Shown piece by piece: positions 11,464 to 24,813 of a DNA stretch of 64,000 nt (position 1 is the first letter of the stretch; each line of letters opens with the position of its first letter). The notes beneath the pieces were generated by a model that saw only the letters and a program-made list of their open reading frames with translations, was not told where the DNA came from and did not search any database. Origin of the DNA: Ilex aquifolium (taxonomy: Eukaryota > Streptophyta > Magnoliopsida > Aquifoliales > Aquifoliaceae); NCBI GenBank assembly GCA_951799425.1, contig OX637394.1, positions 41,093,642 to 41,157,641 of the forward strand. Reading direction: 5' to 3'. The translations under genes were made by a program, and so were the position numbers.

Positions 11464-11785
11464 ATTAGAGCATCTCCAACAATAGAAATTAGTTTAGCTA
11501 CTCAAAAAATAATATTTTATATTTTAACTACTTATTTTTTTAATATACACTCCAACAGATTTTCTATATTTTTAACTATTTCTTTTAAATATTATTTCTT
11601 ATTATTTTTGTATTATTTTTCTTTGGGAATAATGAAAGGGAGAAAGAGAGAGAATAGAGGAAAAGAAATGAGGAGAGATAAAATATTATAAATAATTTAT
11701 ACATATTGCTACAATGGTACTTTAAATATATGGTATCACTGTAACAAAATGTTATTTTACATGATTTGAAGATATTCTATTTATA
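11464..11785. mobile_element. MITE, family 1 copy 2, right end decayed
   Basis: Begins TTAGAGCATCTCCAACAATAGAAATTAG and follows copy 1 almost block for block: TTTAATATACACTCCAACAGATT, TCTATATTTTTAACTA, CTTTGGGAATAATGAAAGGGAGAAAGAGAG. The right end is degraded (no GGAGATGCTC), so the boundary is approximate. It lies about 340 bp upstream of the KNL1 start codon, repeating the upstream position of copy 1. Confidence 0.8.
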
Positions 11786-12126
11786 ATTAAATTTTAGGAC
11801 AAAATACCTAAATTTTAAAAATTTTGTATATTTTATCTATTCTAGGAGATATTCTTAGTAAATCGTTTAAATTTAAAGAGTTCATGGTTGGTGGCCCCCA
11901 AGGCATCTGTCTATTCGAAACTACAAGGGTATATATGTACTTTCAATTTCCAACGACAAATGTGTTTGAAATTCCACAGCTTTCCCGCACAAAACCATTT
12001 TCTCTCCCCTCTTCACAGTGAGAACAGAACCCTAGATTACCAAAACCTTCAAAATCAACCCAAACCCTATCCTCAGTTCAAATCCATAAAATTTTCTGCA
12101 GTTCAATTGAGTACACAGAGACAACA

Positions 12127-15100
12127 ATGGCTTCAAATGTGGCCGCCGATGAGCACGACAACACGGAGACAGAGGAGGGCACAATCGCTCGCCAGAAAAA
12201 GCGGAGTAGGCGAGTGAGCTTTGCCGAGATGACTTCGGTTCATATTTTTGACCGCGACGAAGAGGACGAGACTCCTCAGAACTCCAAACCTAGCTCTGAC
12301 GATATTGCCCCGCCGGAATTAGAGCATTCCGGTGATGATCTAGGGTTTCAACAGGACCTGGATTCTTCACGTGATGAAGAAGAGGGTGATGAAGGTCAGG
12401 AGGAAATTTTCCGGAGGAGGGCGTTTTTGAGGCCGACTGAATCGCCTTCTCCTGGAAGTACCGTTGGTTCTGCTACCTCCAATGATGGCAAGTTCCTTAT
12501 ATGCACACATTTATGCTTGTATGTTTAACTACAATAGTTCTCTCGAAAATCAGCTGTTTCTATTATCTGGGTTGTCAATTTATAATCTCCATCGTAAGTG
12601 AAGTGTGATACAGCGCCAAAATTTTTGAAGTGATTGAATAGTTGAACTATGAAGACTATGAATTGCCATGCTCCCAAAGTATTTTTTGTTTCTAAAACTG
12701 GGATATAATTTCCATTGATTCCTGCAAAGCTAATGGTATGTTTGTTTTAGGAGATGAAGCAATCAACTAAAAATATTGTTATTCTTGATTTGATTGTTGA
12801 GAATTGTCTATATTCCCTTTTTCCCGGGTTGTTTCTGTTGGGGAGGGGACTTGGTGTTATGTGTTGAGGGAGGTGGCTCCTTGTGCATCCTAGCCAATTG
12901 AATGCAGAATAAGAATAGGTTTTATTTCATGCTGTAGTTGCAAAAGGCTGGTCCTGAAAAAAATGGTGAACTTACTTTTTTCCTCTGATTTGTTCTTGCA
13001 GAAGATAATTTTTTTGGTCCTGTATCAGCTAGTTTTATTAGACCTGGACGGCTTTCGGACTCTGCAGCTTCTGATGAAAATCATGATATTACTATGGATT
13101 CAACGGCTTTCTCAATGCATTTTCGCAGCCTAGCTAGATCAGAGTCGGGGGTAGGAGACTCTAAGACTCCAACTGTGGTTCACCTCTCCTTTGAAGAGAA
13201 CACCCCTGTCCACACTAATGTAGGAAGTTCAATGGTACTGACTGGAGCTAAGAAGCCAATTTTTGTCTCTCCCATGCCTGTTACACAACTAAGTTGTGGT
13301 AATGATTCGAATGATATGAGTCTTGTTGGAGAAAATCCACACCGGTATGATTATGACAGATTATCTCCTGGATTGGATGCACTTTTGGCAAAAGGCAGCA
13401 AGGATGTGCATGCCGTCTCTAGTTCTCATAAAATTAGTGCTTCAACATCACCCAGTAAAATGGAAAGTAAAATTTTGGCATCGAAGGAGCATGGGGGTCA
13501 CACAATCGATCTAATTGGTGGTAGAAATAAAGAAGCCGGTGCACTTGATACATATGATATGAGCATTGAGGCAGTTTATGCTGTGCATAATTACCTGGGT
13601 GAGATAAATGCTAGCGCTTCTCCTATCACTTTTGGTCTTTCATCTCATACATCTATGGAACATCCTGATGCTTCTACTGATCACCAAAACTGGTCACCTA
13701 ACCAATTAAATAAAGTAAGAACTCCTCTCAGTGCTGTTTGTTCTCATGATGTTTTGTTTTTTGAATTGATGCTTTCTGATTGTTAGAGCAAAGTCGGTTA
13801 TGTGATTTGTAGCCACATGTGAGATGACATACTGGCATTGCTATTGTGCTTCAGTTTCTGCAGTTCCTGTACTAAATAGTGCTGCATCCCTTTTAACCCT
13901 CTTCGTCTTTGTCATCTTCTTATTCGTTAGTTATCTCTCACCTGATGTTCACGGCATGGCTTTTGTTTTGCAATCATGTCTGGGTAGAAATGGAATTTTT
14001 GTTCTTTTTGTTTCTTTGTGTTTTCCCCTTGTAATTCGCCCTAGATGAGTGTGCAATATGGTTAATGCTTTTTATGGCAAGTCAGCTCAAGGCTTGTCCT
14101 CAGTTGCGTTCAGCTTTTGTGAGTGTTGTTATGGATATCCAGTTGTCTTGAATAGGTGAAAAAATAGCCTATGGGAAGGGATCCGTACACACTCTGTGCA
14201 AGACTCCTTAGCCTTACGCCTCTCGGTAACTTTTCATGTGACCCACATAAGAAGAAAATCCCCATTGCATTACCCATTCATTCCCTGCCCATTGTGCTTG
14301 CTAAAATAAAGTCATTTAGAGACTAGAAGATGTTTGATTAATATATTTAAATTTTATAAGACAATTATTACTATCAAATTTTAGTAGTTTTAGTTATATT
14401 GTAATTCTTTTCTGTTTTTCCATTTATTGGCTGGACACCTTGTCCGTCCAAAGTTCTCTTTGATGTACTCTTTTCATATTAATAGTATTGTTTGGTTTCC
14501 TATCAAAACAATGATAATTATTTGGAGCGCTATATGGATTGAACACCTGTTGATATCGATGGACTTGAAATTTGATAAGCATAATGGGTACGAGGGAAAT
14601 ATGTAATGTATCAAAGGTTGTAAGACTAAGAAGTCTTACACTTGGTGTAAATACATATAAGAAATTTGATAAGAAATATGGTGGTTGCGAAATAGATAAA
14701 CAACATTTTTGTGTTAAAATTGCACGGGCTGTTTATCAGTTTTGTTGTGTCACTTGTAGGGCATGTTGGTTGATAATAATGGGGAGTCTGTTAAAGATGC
14801 TTTTGAATTGAGGAGGCCTGATCCAAACCTATCCACTGTTAGTCAGGGCAACCCATCAAATCTGGATAATGACGTTCGTCAATCACATGGGGATACACAG
14901 CCTGGAGGTGAAACGCCAGTGGCACGGTTTATATCCTCTTCATCTGCTAAAGGAAGGCAAATACTTTCTAATAATGCTAGTCCATCCAAATATCCATTGA
15001 TTGTGACTCCTTCCCACATGATACACAATAAAAGTGCATCGTCTATTCAGAAAAGTGTTTCTAAACTCCAGATGCTTGAAGCTTCTCCTTTTTCTTCTAC

Positions 15101-17145
15101 GCTCAATGCCAAAATTGACAGCTTAAAGCTAAGATCATTAGATCACCTTCTAAGGACTCCTCCATTTGATTCTTTTCTGGAAAAAAGGAGCAATGATCCC
15201 CAGGTCAAAGATATGGATGCCACAGTTACTCGTTCAGTCAACACTTACAGAAGCAGGATTGAGACTCTAAAAAATATTGGAGAGGCAAGTTATACCGAAG
15301 ATTCCGCAGGCCTCGTAAATAGTGGAAAATCTCCACATCAAGTTTCTGGAGAGACCCTCTGGACAAATCAAGCAAGTAAACTTATGACTGGATCAGCTTC
15401 ACCCTCTAAGTTTACTTCTTCCATGAGTTATACTGAAGAATCTGCAGGCCTTGTAAATAGTGGAAACTCTCCACATCAAGTTTCTGGTGGGATCCTCTGG
15501 ACAAATCAAGCAAGTAAACTTACGACTGCGGCAGCTTCACCCTTTAAGTTTACTTCGTCTGGAAAGAAGATGCAGCAGAGCCTCTTGGCATCGGAAGATC
15601 CCACTGGAGGGACATTGGTTACTTCTGGAACTGATTCCTCATTTGCAGAGGTCAGATTAGATTATCTAGGAGATAAGAAATCAATGTGTACACCTAAAAA
15701 AATTGTTTCTTCTCCAGTGAAATTTATGGAAAAGATGTCGTTTCCATCACCAGAATTTCAAGGTAGTCTCTCTAAAAATTTAAGGCTGTATTATCAGGAT
15801 AATGAACTTGTAAACTTTGGCCCAGACCAAGATGCAGCTTCAAAAGAAGTTATTATACACACAAGCCTCTCAACTACAAATGCCGATAAGGTGGGCTCTT
15901 TGGTCATGGAATGGACTACCTCGCCTATGATTGAAATCAACAATTTCAAAGATTTACCTGAAGTACAAATGACAGATGATGGTGAAACTAATCTTCATGA
16001 TCGGAGAGTGGTATCAGGAATTGGGGACTTCCCGAGCCCTCTGAGGTACAAGGAATTCCAAAAATTTCAATCTCAGGTTCCTGATGGGAACCTCAAAAGT
16101 GGAAGAGACGTAGCCAAGTTTAAAAATGACATTCCTGGAGTAGGGATAAAAGCTGCTTCTCCATTGGCTGAGCCGCCACGTGAGGTCAGTAACTTCTTTC
16201 TATTCTCTCAATTTCCTAAGACATGTATAAGTTGTTACATCAATAGGCATTCATGCCTAGCATAGTGCATGGCTAGACCAAGGAGGATTTGCACCTCAAC
16301 TTGTGAACTGGTTAATTAGGCCGTTTATTAGAAGTAGATAATATTTCAATCTTCCGGCCGGTTTTTGTTGACATTGATACCTAGGCATGGGGCATGCATA
16401 AACTTGCTGATATTCTGCTCCTAAGACTATGGAAAATAGGAGTTTGTGTTATATTTTTTATTCTTCCATCTGACTTTCAGAATCTGGTAGAACGAGTTAT
16501 TCAAAGTCCGGCAAGGAAAGAGCTATTTAAACGGATACAAAATGACAATATGAATTTCGATGTGGAAGATGTACCATCTCCCAAGTTCAATGAATTGACT
16601 AACGGATTTGAGAGGTGTTCTCCAAGGAAAAGAAGAAATGAAGAAATAATACCTAAGGACAGGGATAATGAGTATGAAATCGCCATGTTCCAGAGGAGTT
16701 CAAAACTTCACAAAGGTGGAGGTTGTGATTCAGAACTCTTGGAGTGTCCTAGTGGGGGTAACAGTGAAACATCCATGACTGGCAATGAATCGAAGCACTG
16801 GCTTGATGTATGTATGCTTTGCTCTTATTTATTACTTTGCCATTTTGCTTGCCTCGTTAGATGTACTGATAGAGTGAGTGAAACTTCTTGTTTCTTTTAT
16901 TTCCTCCTGTGTTGTATGTGACTCTCGATTCTACCTTGCAGATTTACTTAAAATTCTCAACGGATACAAAACATTTGCTGTCTCCTTCAATTTATAAACT
17001 TAATTTGCTGGAGGTAACCCTTCTCTGGTTTTAATTTTGTCCGCACAATTTTGATTAGACAGTGGATTTAAATCCAACTTTTTTTCTTTTAATTTTTTAT
17101 ACTTCTTTTGTTTTCCAATTTAAAGCTGCTGAATTTCACTCTGTG

Positions 17146-17193
<48 letters not shown>

Positions 17194-20100
17194 GGAGATA
17201 TTCAGGAATGAAATTGGAGTGGACCGACTTCAGGAAAGTTCTTGGATTGATGGGTCACGCCAGTTTCACTCGTTTGTTTCTTTATTTTTATACATTTTGT
17301 TTCTTTTCCTTATGATTATTAATTTGTTTTGTAGATTGATGTGCTGGAAGATATTTTGGTTCACCTGCAAAGGCTAAAAACATATGAGATGCTTTGCACT
17401 GAAATCCAGTCTCAGGTCTGCAAGCTTACAAGGTTATTTTGAACTATTTGAAAAATAAACAAAATATTGTAGAGATTGCAGTTGTGGGTTGCAATTTTTT
17501 TTGTACCTAATTAAAAGCTCAGACTGTTCGGTACCTGCTGACACTTATTTCATGAATTTTCTACAGAAAACATTTGAACAGCACCGTGATCTTCGGCAAG
17601 CGAGGTGAATTCTTATCTTGTCTTTGTGCAATGGATGTGGATGATACCCCGTCTTTAACAACTGGAAAATCTTGTGGTATATCTCAACTCATGTTCACAT
17701 TCATGAATTGAGTTTTGATGCAGAGTAGCGGAAACAAGAATGTTGTTGCATAGAATTGTGCATGAGCAGGCGAAATTGCTATTAATGCGTGTGAAGCGAG
17801 AGAAATTGCTGGTATAGTTTGCCTGTATATATACTGAATTGTTGAGATGGCCTAGTCGCCAACCAATTCCCTTTTTGCGTGCAGAAAAAATTACAACTAA
17901 TGAGCTCTGGAATTCAGGAATGTCAAATGTTAAAGTTGATTTCTTTGTCACAAGTATCTGTAGCATGCACAAGAGATGCTCAAGTGGATGATGGTCAGCC
18001 CCAATCCATTACAGCCAATTTGAAGGGCATACAAGAGGTACAAAGTTGTAATTTATACGTGGTTGCATCCTTGTCCCATAAGTAAAAGAAACGAAACAAA
18101 TGTTCTTGTTTGTGTCTCAGTTAGAAAGAGCTGTTTTGTGGAACTTCCATTTTGAGACCACAACCCATTGCAGGGAGCAACATCTTATTCTCTTTATGAG
18201 TTCATGGGAACTTCTATCTGAATCCCTCAGAAAGGAAGGGCATTACAGAGTTTTAGTGCCCAAGCACTGAAAAGCGTCTTACGTTGGATAATTTTCTGTT
18301 TTGATGATGCACTTCGCATTTCAATTAGGCTTTGCTTTACGCTCTCCCCCCTCCTCACCAACAAAAAAAAAAATAATAATACTACTCCAAAAAATGAAAT
18401 CTGGTTTATGGCCCACTTAGAAAAGTATCCATAATTTCTTGGTGTACATGCTTAGTCTTGACCAAAAGGTCCAAAACTAATAAAATGATAATATATTGTT
18501 TTCCGTAGTTGGATCAATACTGGAAAATTTCTCTCGAAAAACTTAAGTGAAAATATTGGAATGAAATAATATTAACTGCTATTCAACCCTGTTTTTGATC
18601 TAGGGATAGAATATGAGATTGAGAGCTCCGCTCTCAATTTTGTCGTGTTTGGAGTGAATATAAAGATGCTTGTTTTGAAGAGCTATAATTTTTTTGGTTA
18701 AATTCTATGGAAGGTTTGAGAATACACTTCTCTTTTTACCCAAACAACAGTTTAATAATTTGGATATCTGGACTCATTTTGGCTTCGATTGTTCTCTTGC
18801 TTCTCCTGCCAAACACAAAACAATAGATTCAAATCATCCTTCTAATAAGGGCTTTATATAGTGTTAGAGTTGTTATTTATACTTATTTGTGGTGTAAGAT
18901 AATATTGTAATTTCCATAATATCATTTTACTCTTGTTAAACAACCATTTATTCCAAAAGTTTAACCGGTTGGAGAGGATGTAACTTAAGTATTTATACTT
19001 CAACACAACCTGCGGCCTAGATTTTGGGTCTAACTGTAGAAATATTTTAATAATTAGAGTGGCGGTGAAATTCGAACACATGACTTCCTGCTCTGATACC
19101 ATGTTAAACAACTATCTACTTCAAAAGCTTAAGTTGTTGGAGATAGTGTAACTTAAGTATTTATACTTGAACAATTATAAATAAGAGAGTGTAGGGCAAC
19201 GTAGCCCACACAACGATTATTCCTCTCACTGTTTCTCTCTTTCTTCTTCCCTTTTCCTTTATCCTTTAAACCCTAGTTCCAATTTACTACTTTAACTAAT
19301 TGCTTGAGTGGACATGTGAACTTATGGGCATTCCTTGCTAATCAAAGAAGCAAAGTCTACAATGTTTTAATTTTACTCCTAGCTGGGTAGGTATACATAC
19401 TAATTTTCCGTTATATCGTTGGGACATATCTCTATTCCATGCTTTCTACTCTCAAATTTGAACACAAAACCCACCCAAACACCTCCTGAAGAAAGGATGC
19501 ATTGGTCCTTCTCCTTCCAAATAGGAAGTTGGCTATGGTAAATTGTAATATTCTACAATATTTGCAGTTGAAGCCAAAAGGAGCAGACTTTAAGGGACTT
19601 ATGATTATATTTTGTTTTTCTCCATGCTAATTTTGTAAGCCTCAAGGATTTAGAAGACATTGAGATAGTAACTGGGATGTTTATACTCTTTGTATGCTAG
19701 ATTTAATCCATTGTTTAATTCACGGAAAAAAAATCCATTGTGAAATTTTGTTTAGTAATGAAATCGTATATGCCAAGTCATAATACATTGGCTTATAATG
19801 CTCTTCCATGCAATTTATATGCTTGTAAGTTTTTTGGTGATTTCACTTTCTTTTATTCATTAGTTTCTCTGAAAATTGTTTCAAGAAATGATTTGTTTTC
19901 TTTTATATTTCATTGTTGCTTACCATGAAATGATCTATGCTACCTCATCTTGTATAGTATTTATGTAGTTTTATAAGACACATATGGCTTTCATAATGCA
20001 AGGTTGCCAATGACAAAGTTGCTGCAATGGGGCATGTATTGGAAGTTTCAGACCGAAAAATCACTAACTTGATCAAGGCTTTTCACTCTTCTTGTAAGAT

Positions 20101-23100
20101 TAAAGGAGAACCAAATTGCGCTGCCACTATTTCATTAGTTAATGATCATTTGATGAAGAGAGCATGTTGCAGGTCCATACGCCTAGATCTGCAGGTCTGC
20201 GAGTTTGCTATTACTGTTGTCATTGCGTTCTATGAAAAAATTATCTTACCTCACTGAGACGCATCATTTTTATTATTTCATCAGTTGTGGGCTGTTGACA
20301 CTCTGGAGAGTAGGAATGGTCATTGCAATGTCGTCTTGAACTACCTTGGCTTCATCATTCAACGGTTGCTTCTCTGCTGGAGCTATTCTTCTTACCAATC
20401 TCTTATTTGTTGTTCAGGTTATCAAAAGCAATTCTTTTGCTTCTAACCTAGCACTCGACTCTTATCAAAATATCTGTTGTTGATTATTACAGTTTCGCAA
20501 TTACTGTTGGGCCAGTCTCAAGCACTGTCATTTCAACTAAATTGAATGAGATAAATATTGTGAAGGTATTAAAGTCGTATGAAGTTGTTTCCCTTGTTGT
20601 TCATTGTCTTCTATTTATTTAATACTCAACTCCGCAAAACCTTGCTCTAACATTTTTGAGGTCAGCTACATGTTTTTTATTTATTTAATGCAATACTTTT
20701 TTGCTCAGTAGAATTTCCCAAACATGGATGCCTGCATTGCATTTTCATTTGTGTTAAATGCGGAGACCACTCAGAAGTATGTTGGCCCTAGGCGTTTGGC
20801 AGAAAAAACACGAGTAAGTCTCCTATCCTTTTTTGAGCATGTTGGTTATTCCTGCAATCGTTTGTTCCCAACACAACATCAGAGAGAATGGGAATGAATG
20901 AGAATTGAGATTTGGTTGGTTTTTTTGAATTTAGTTTTTAAATTTGACGCTGTTCTTGTGTGGCCACTGTTCGTGCAGATCATCAGTTCATTGTTAGGTA
21001 ATTTGCTAGATGTAGTTGTGGAGGTACAACTAGCACAGATAGAGCTTCAAAATCTAACCCAGACAAGCTTTCTCTGTCCAAGTGGTAATATATATCCTCT
21101 TTTATGTCCTTTCTTTTTGTCTATGAGAGCATGGTGCCAGGAGATGAATGGTTACTATCTATAAACATTTCTTGAACCATTTTGTAATACATGGTTTAAC
21201 AGGGCCCACATGCTGGTGATTATGTCTCACCCACATAAGCAGTTACTTAAAAATATTGTCTAGTGGCAACACAGGGAGGAGTTAGTGACAGACCTAGATG
21301 TGGCCAATTTATATGCTAGTAAAATACATATGATGGTGCTTGATTGTTGAAGTTTTGACACATTTATACTAATTAGCACCTTAATTTATGTTTTAACTGT
21401 GCAATGTGCAAATAGGAGTTTTCTGAGTTGAACTAATGCTATGTTAATCAATTCATGCAGTTGTCCCCTTTGTAATTTAAGAACATGAAAAACAATCCAT
21501 GCTGCCGTACCAGTTGCTTGACCTTATTCTGCTTGGTTTATTTTGATCTTTTTTAAATCAAAGTTGCATTATGGTTAGCCATTTTTTTGTTCAGACTTCA
21601 AGAATTCACATGTTAATTGACTCACTAATTTGTTTATCTGGTTTTCTGATTCGTCAAAAAGTATTTCGTCCATGGTCGTGTTGTTTTTTTTGAGTTCATT
21701 CTCATTTATGAGCATGTTTTGGCGTAACATCTATACTAATTACTACATGCTTAGCGAGAACAACAGTTTTGTTTCTTGGTTTCCATTCTCTCCTCATCCC
21801 TTCCTTCTCTCAACCATCCTCACTATGTCATCTCTCTCTCTCTTGGAAGTAAAACTTCGCTAGAATTTGAAGGCCTCTCTCTAAAATTTATTTGTGTTGT
21901 AGAATTTTGAAATTACTATATTATGTGAGTGCATCCGCCCTCTAGTAGGTGTATAGTTCATTTTGAGAAGAATTTGTTTTTCTTTTTTATAATTATTTAA
22001 AACTCTGTGATAAGGGGTAAGTGCACTTATGTATCGACCAGAATTTGAACCATGCCCCTCCCTTCTTGGGGATCACATGCAGACCATTCAAGCTAGCTGG
22101 TGGAGGTATCCACTTCGACAGTTTGTCATGGTCTGATTAGATGGGAATGCGAAGGATGATGGTGCACTCTTTTGTGTCAAAGAAATCAAACCCTGTTTTC
22201 TTCTATCCTTTTTAGAAAATTTTATTTAGCAATGAAGTGCCACTTTTGCATATACATGTGTGTATGATAAAATTCAAATGCACTCATGGTTTTTTATTGC
22301 AGCTGACCAGCTTGATCTGCAGCTTAGTTTCTTTGATTTTAAAAGCGGCAGGAAGGCGATACTGACTCTTGACATCTCGTGTTTGAATAGGTGTGGTCCT
22401 ACATTCTTCAATTTTATTTATTTGTCGTTGCTTTCACTTGATGCTATGTGTCTGAGTTTCTATACCAGCCGGATTGACTCCTGCCAAAAGTTGTTTATTA
22501 TACATCTCAATTTGCATGGGTAGTTCTACTGTCATCCAAAGATGTGATTTCCATGGTAGTCAAAAAAGAAGAAAAAAAAAAGATATTAATGGTAGCTGAT
22601 AGGGTGTGTAGATGATTCGCATGAGGCCACCGAGGAAGAATATGCTGCTATTGAAAAGTAATCATCTTGTTTAAAATGTCAATTTTCAATTTAGCCGCGG
22701 TGTATTGCTCGGAAAAAAAATAAGTCTAATGTATGAAAAAAAAATGGCCCAAGAGTTATTTTCTTTTGTGCTTGGGTGGTCTCAATGTTTTTATCTCAAA
22801 TTCATAGGCGCCAAAATCACATGGACAATTTGAACTTGTAAAAGTGCAGCTGTGTAGGTGGATCAATGGTGGAAACTAGTTGATAGATCTAAACCCTATA
22901 TAGGTCCTATACTATCTGCACTTGATTTGATGGTCATGATCAGCCAAAAGTTTCCTCAAATTTGATGGTCACCATAGTCATCAGATTTTCCCATTCTTGT
23001 GTGTGGGTTAGAAATGCGTCGATAATGGTGCTGTCCTCTGTAAATGTGCCATGTTCATCACTCGTGTGTGAAGGTTCTCGGTGTTAACTACAATAATTGT

Positions 23101-23381
23101 GCTTTCTGGTTATTCTGTGTGTGTATGTGCCTTTGTCTTGTGTTGGCAATTGTGAATCGCATGTATGATGGTTTTCAAACAGGGGAGTCTATCCTTCAGA
23201 GATCCTTCCATCTCAGTTAGCAGCTCCATTCGATGGCACTCCAAATTCATCTTCACAACCACTCATTGCTGAAATTGGAGTTGCAGTTCAGAGCCTTAGA
23301 GCTGGATATTTGAGGATTTTACGGTTATGTAGGTGTGTTTCCCAGGTGGTTCAAAGCTTTGAGTGGGTAAAAACTTGTTAG
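12127..23381 (+). CDS. KNL1: KNL1/SPC105 kinetochore scaffold protein, 16 exons, 1365 aa
   Basis: Exons: 12127-12487, 13002-13714, 14760-16184, 16481-16807, 16942-17013, 17335-17415, 17567-17604, 17724-17811, 17885-18037, 20003-20194, 20285-20364, 20493-20565, 20712-20813, 20979-21084, 22303-22390, 23183-23381; the 4098 nt stay in one frame to TAG. KNL1 is the outer-kinetochore scaffold that recruits PP1 and the spindle checkpoint. The N terminus is basic with RVSF at 29-32, the PP1-docking motif. A MELT-like ITMDSTAFSMHFRSL follows at 150-164. A long Ser/Thr-rich disordered middle (exons 2-4) contains a 46-aa tandem duplication. Exons 5-9 give a coiled-coil region (VLEDILVHLQRLKTYEMLCTE; LLLMRVKREKLLKKL). 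The compact C-terminal exons 10-16 fit the Spc7/RWD-like end. Intron 1 is GC-AG (GATG|GCAAGT). Intron 9 (18038-20002) carries a SMART LTR element. The RVSF plus MELT plus coiled-coil order is diagnostic; exact edges of small exons are inferred. Confidence 0.93.
12488..13001 (+). other. GC-AG intron in KNL1
   Basis: The donor reads GATG|GCAAGT, matching the U1 consensus except for C at +2, and the acceptor reads TTCTTGCAG. Only this junction keeps the frame: using the nearest GT (GGCAA|GTTCCT) puts a stop right after the acceptor. Confidence 0.85.
15288..15563 (+). repeat. In-frame 138-bp tandem duplication in KNL1 exon 3
   Basis: Copy 1 is 15288-15425 and copy 2 is 15426-15563, each 138 bp (46 codons). 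Both encode SYTE(D/E)SAGLVNSG, SPHQVSG and LWTNQASKL, with an (A/S)SP(S/F)KFTSS end. Few substitutions separate them, so the duplication is fairly young and preserves the frame. Confidence 0.95.
17151..17193. repeat. (TA)n(GA)n microsatellite in KNL1 intron 5
   Basis: TATATATA tract followed by about eleven GA units. Simple repeat inside the intron. Confidence 0.9.
18934..19173 (-). mobile_element. SMART-type mini LTR retrotransposon, copy 1 (240 bp)
   Basis: Two 72-bp direct repeats, 18934-19005 and 19102-19173, both run TGTTAAACAAC to an ACA end (CTTCAACA / CTTGAACA). They flank a 96-bp interior. Next to the right repeat is GCTCTGATACCA (19090-19101), the reverse complement of TGGTATCAGAGC, the initiator-Met-tRNA primer-binding site of plant Copia-like elements, so the element reads on the - strand. 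There is no coding capacity. It lies in KNL1 intron 9, antisense to the gene. I see no clean 5-bp target duplication (ACTCT / ATTAT). A related copy is at 33604-33848. Confidence 0.88.
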
Positions 23382-23457
23382 AGAAACAAATTGCAGCTAC
23401 TGACAACTCGTTGGGACTTCAACAGTTTCTACCTGGATTTTGTTGGAATTATTCAAA
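23382..23457. other. KNL1 3' flank
   Basis: Short AT-rich sequence between the KNL1 stop and the start of the segmental duplication; probably 3' UTR. Part of the UTR may run into duplicated DNA. Confidence 0.4.
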
Positions 23458-24813
23458 TTGTATCATAAACATGACGTGACTGATCCCTTATTTATTCATG
23501 TCAATGGGTCTGCCAGATTTAGACCAGTGCTTCTCAGAAACAAGTTGTGGTACCTGTAGAAATTTGTAGGTTCTCAGTTTGATCCCACATGTTGAGATTG
23601 TGGCATAAAGGTGCATCCATCGTGTATTCTATGTGAGGATTATGTTAGATAACATGACCTGTATAGAATGTACTTCTATCCAAGCACAAGAGAGCTATGA
23701 AAGGGTAATCATGGTGCAACATAAGATTTATGGCATGCTTGGTACGACGAAAAAGTGGAAGAGAAGAAAGTAGGAGAATTAGATAAAATATTATGTTCAA
23801 TTAGAAAAGAAAACAGGAGGAATTAGTTTTTTTTGAATTTATCAAAATTTATTCTGTACAAGTTGACAGGAAAAGTAGAAAACAAGTTAATTATGTGTTA
23901 AAATGCATGTTATTTGTCTTTATACCTGATAATTGATATCATATACATCTATTACATGTTACTAATATGTTAGTTTCATATGTATAGAAAATATATTAAA
24001 ACCTTTGTGTTTATTTTTTTTCCCTCATTTTACTTTTTTATCCACACTAAACATTAAAAAAAAATCAATTCCTTTTATTTCCTATCATTCTTTTCAAATG
24101 CAAAGGAGAGAATACGATTCTGTTTGATTTGTGTTTTAAAAAATAGTATCCGAAAACTGTTTTTGGGAAGAATTTTATAAATTTGTTTTTAGTATTTTAT
24201 GTGTCGCATAACTTGTTTGATTATATGATTTTAAAAACAGTTTTATGGAATATAAAACACTAAAATTTATTTGGGATTAACTCATTTTGATCAATGTGGT
24301 GGTGGTGGGGGTGGGTGATGGTAGAAGGGTGGTAGTGGTGTTTTTAAAATTTTGAAAAGTTTGTTTTAAAAAATATACAAAAACAGTTTTAACTTGTTCT
24401 CTAAATTTATCTAATTTTTGTTCTCAGTTTTTAAAAAACAAAAACAAAAAATAATTGACCAAACAATTTTTCTTACAAAAATTATTTTTGAAAATAAAAA
24501 ACAATTTTTTGGATGCATACTAAAGAGGACCTGAATGTTTTGTTTGTTTGAGAATAGAAAAGGTATCAACTTTTATTTATTTATTTCTATTTTTTTTTTC
24601 ATCCATCTCACTAAAGGGAATATTAAAGCTTGTCCTGGCTTATGAACTGGTTGAGAGTCCACTAAACTCGAAGCACTGAGCTTACCCGTCGTGGGTCCCA
24701 AGATATTTAGTTGGTAGGGTCTTTAGATGTAAAAGAATTGCAGATATTTCTGTATAAAGAGTAATAATAATTGGGGAGAATTACACACAGATTTTCTGAT
24801 ATTTGTCACTTAA
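23458..24813. repeat. Segmental tandem duplication, unit A
   Basis: About 1.36 kb that reappears as unit B (24814-27640). Shared landmarks: GACTGATCCCTTATT, CAATGGGTCTGCCAGATTT, GTGCATCCATCGTGTATTC, ATTATGTGTTAAAATGCATG, CAAAGAGTAATAATAAT-type ends and GGGAGAATTACAC. The last 40 bp correspond to the outer end of the palindromic element that follows unit B. No gene is seen. Confidence 0.9.
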
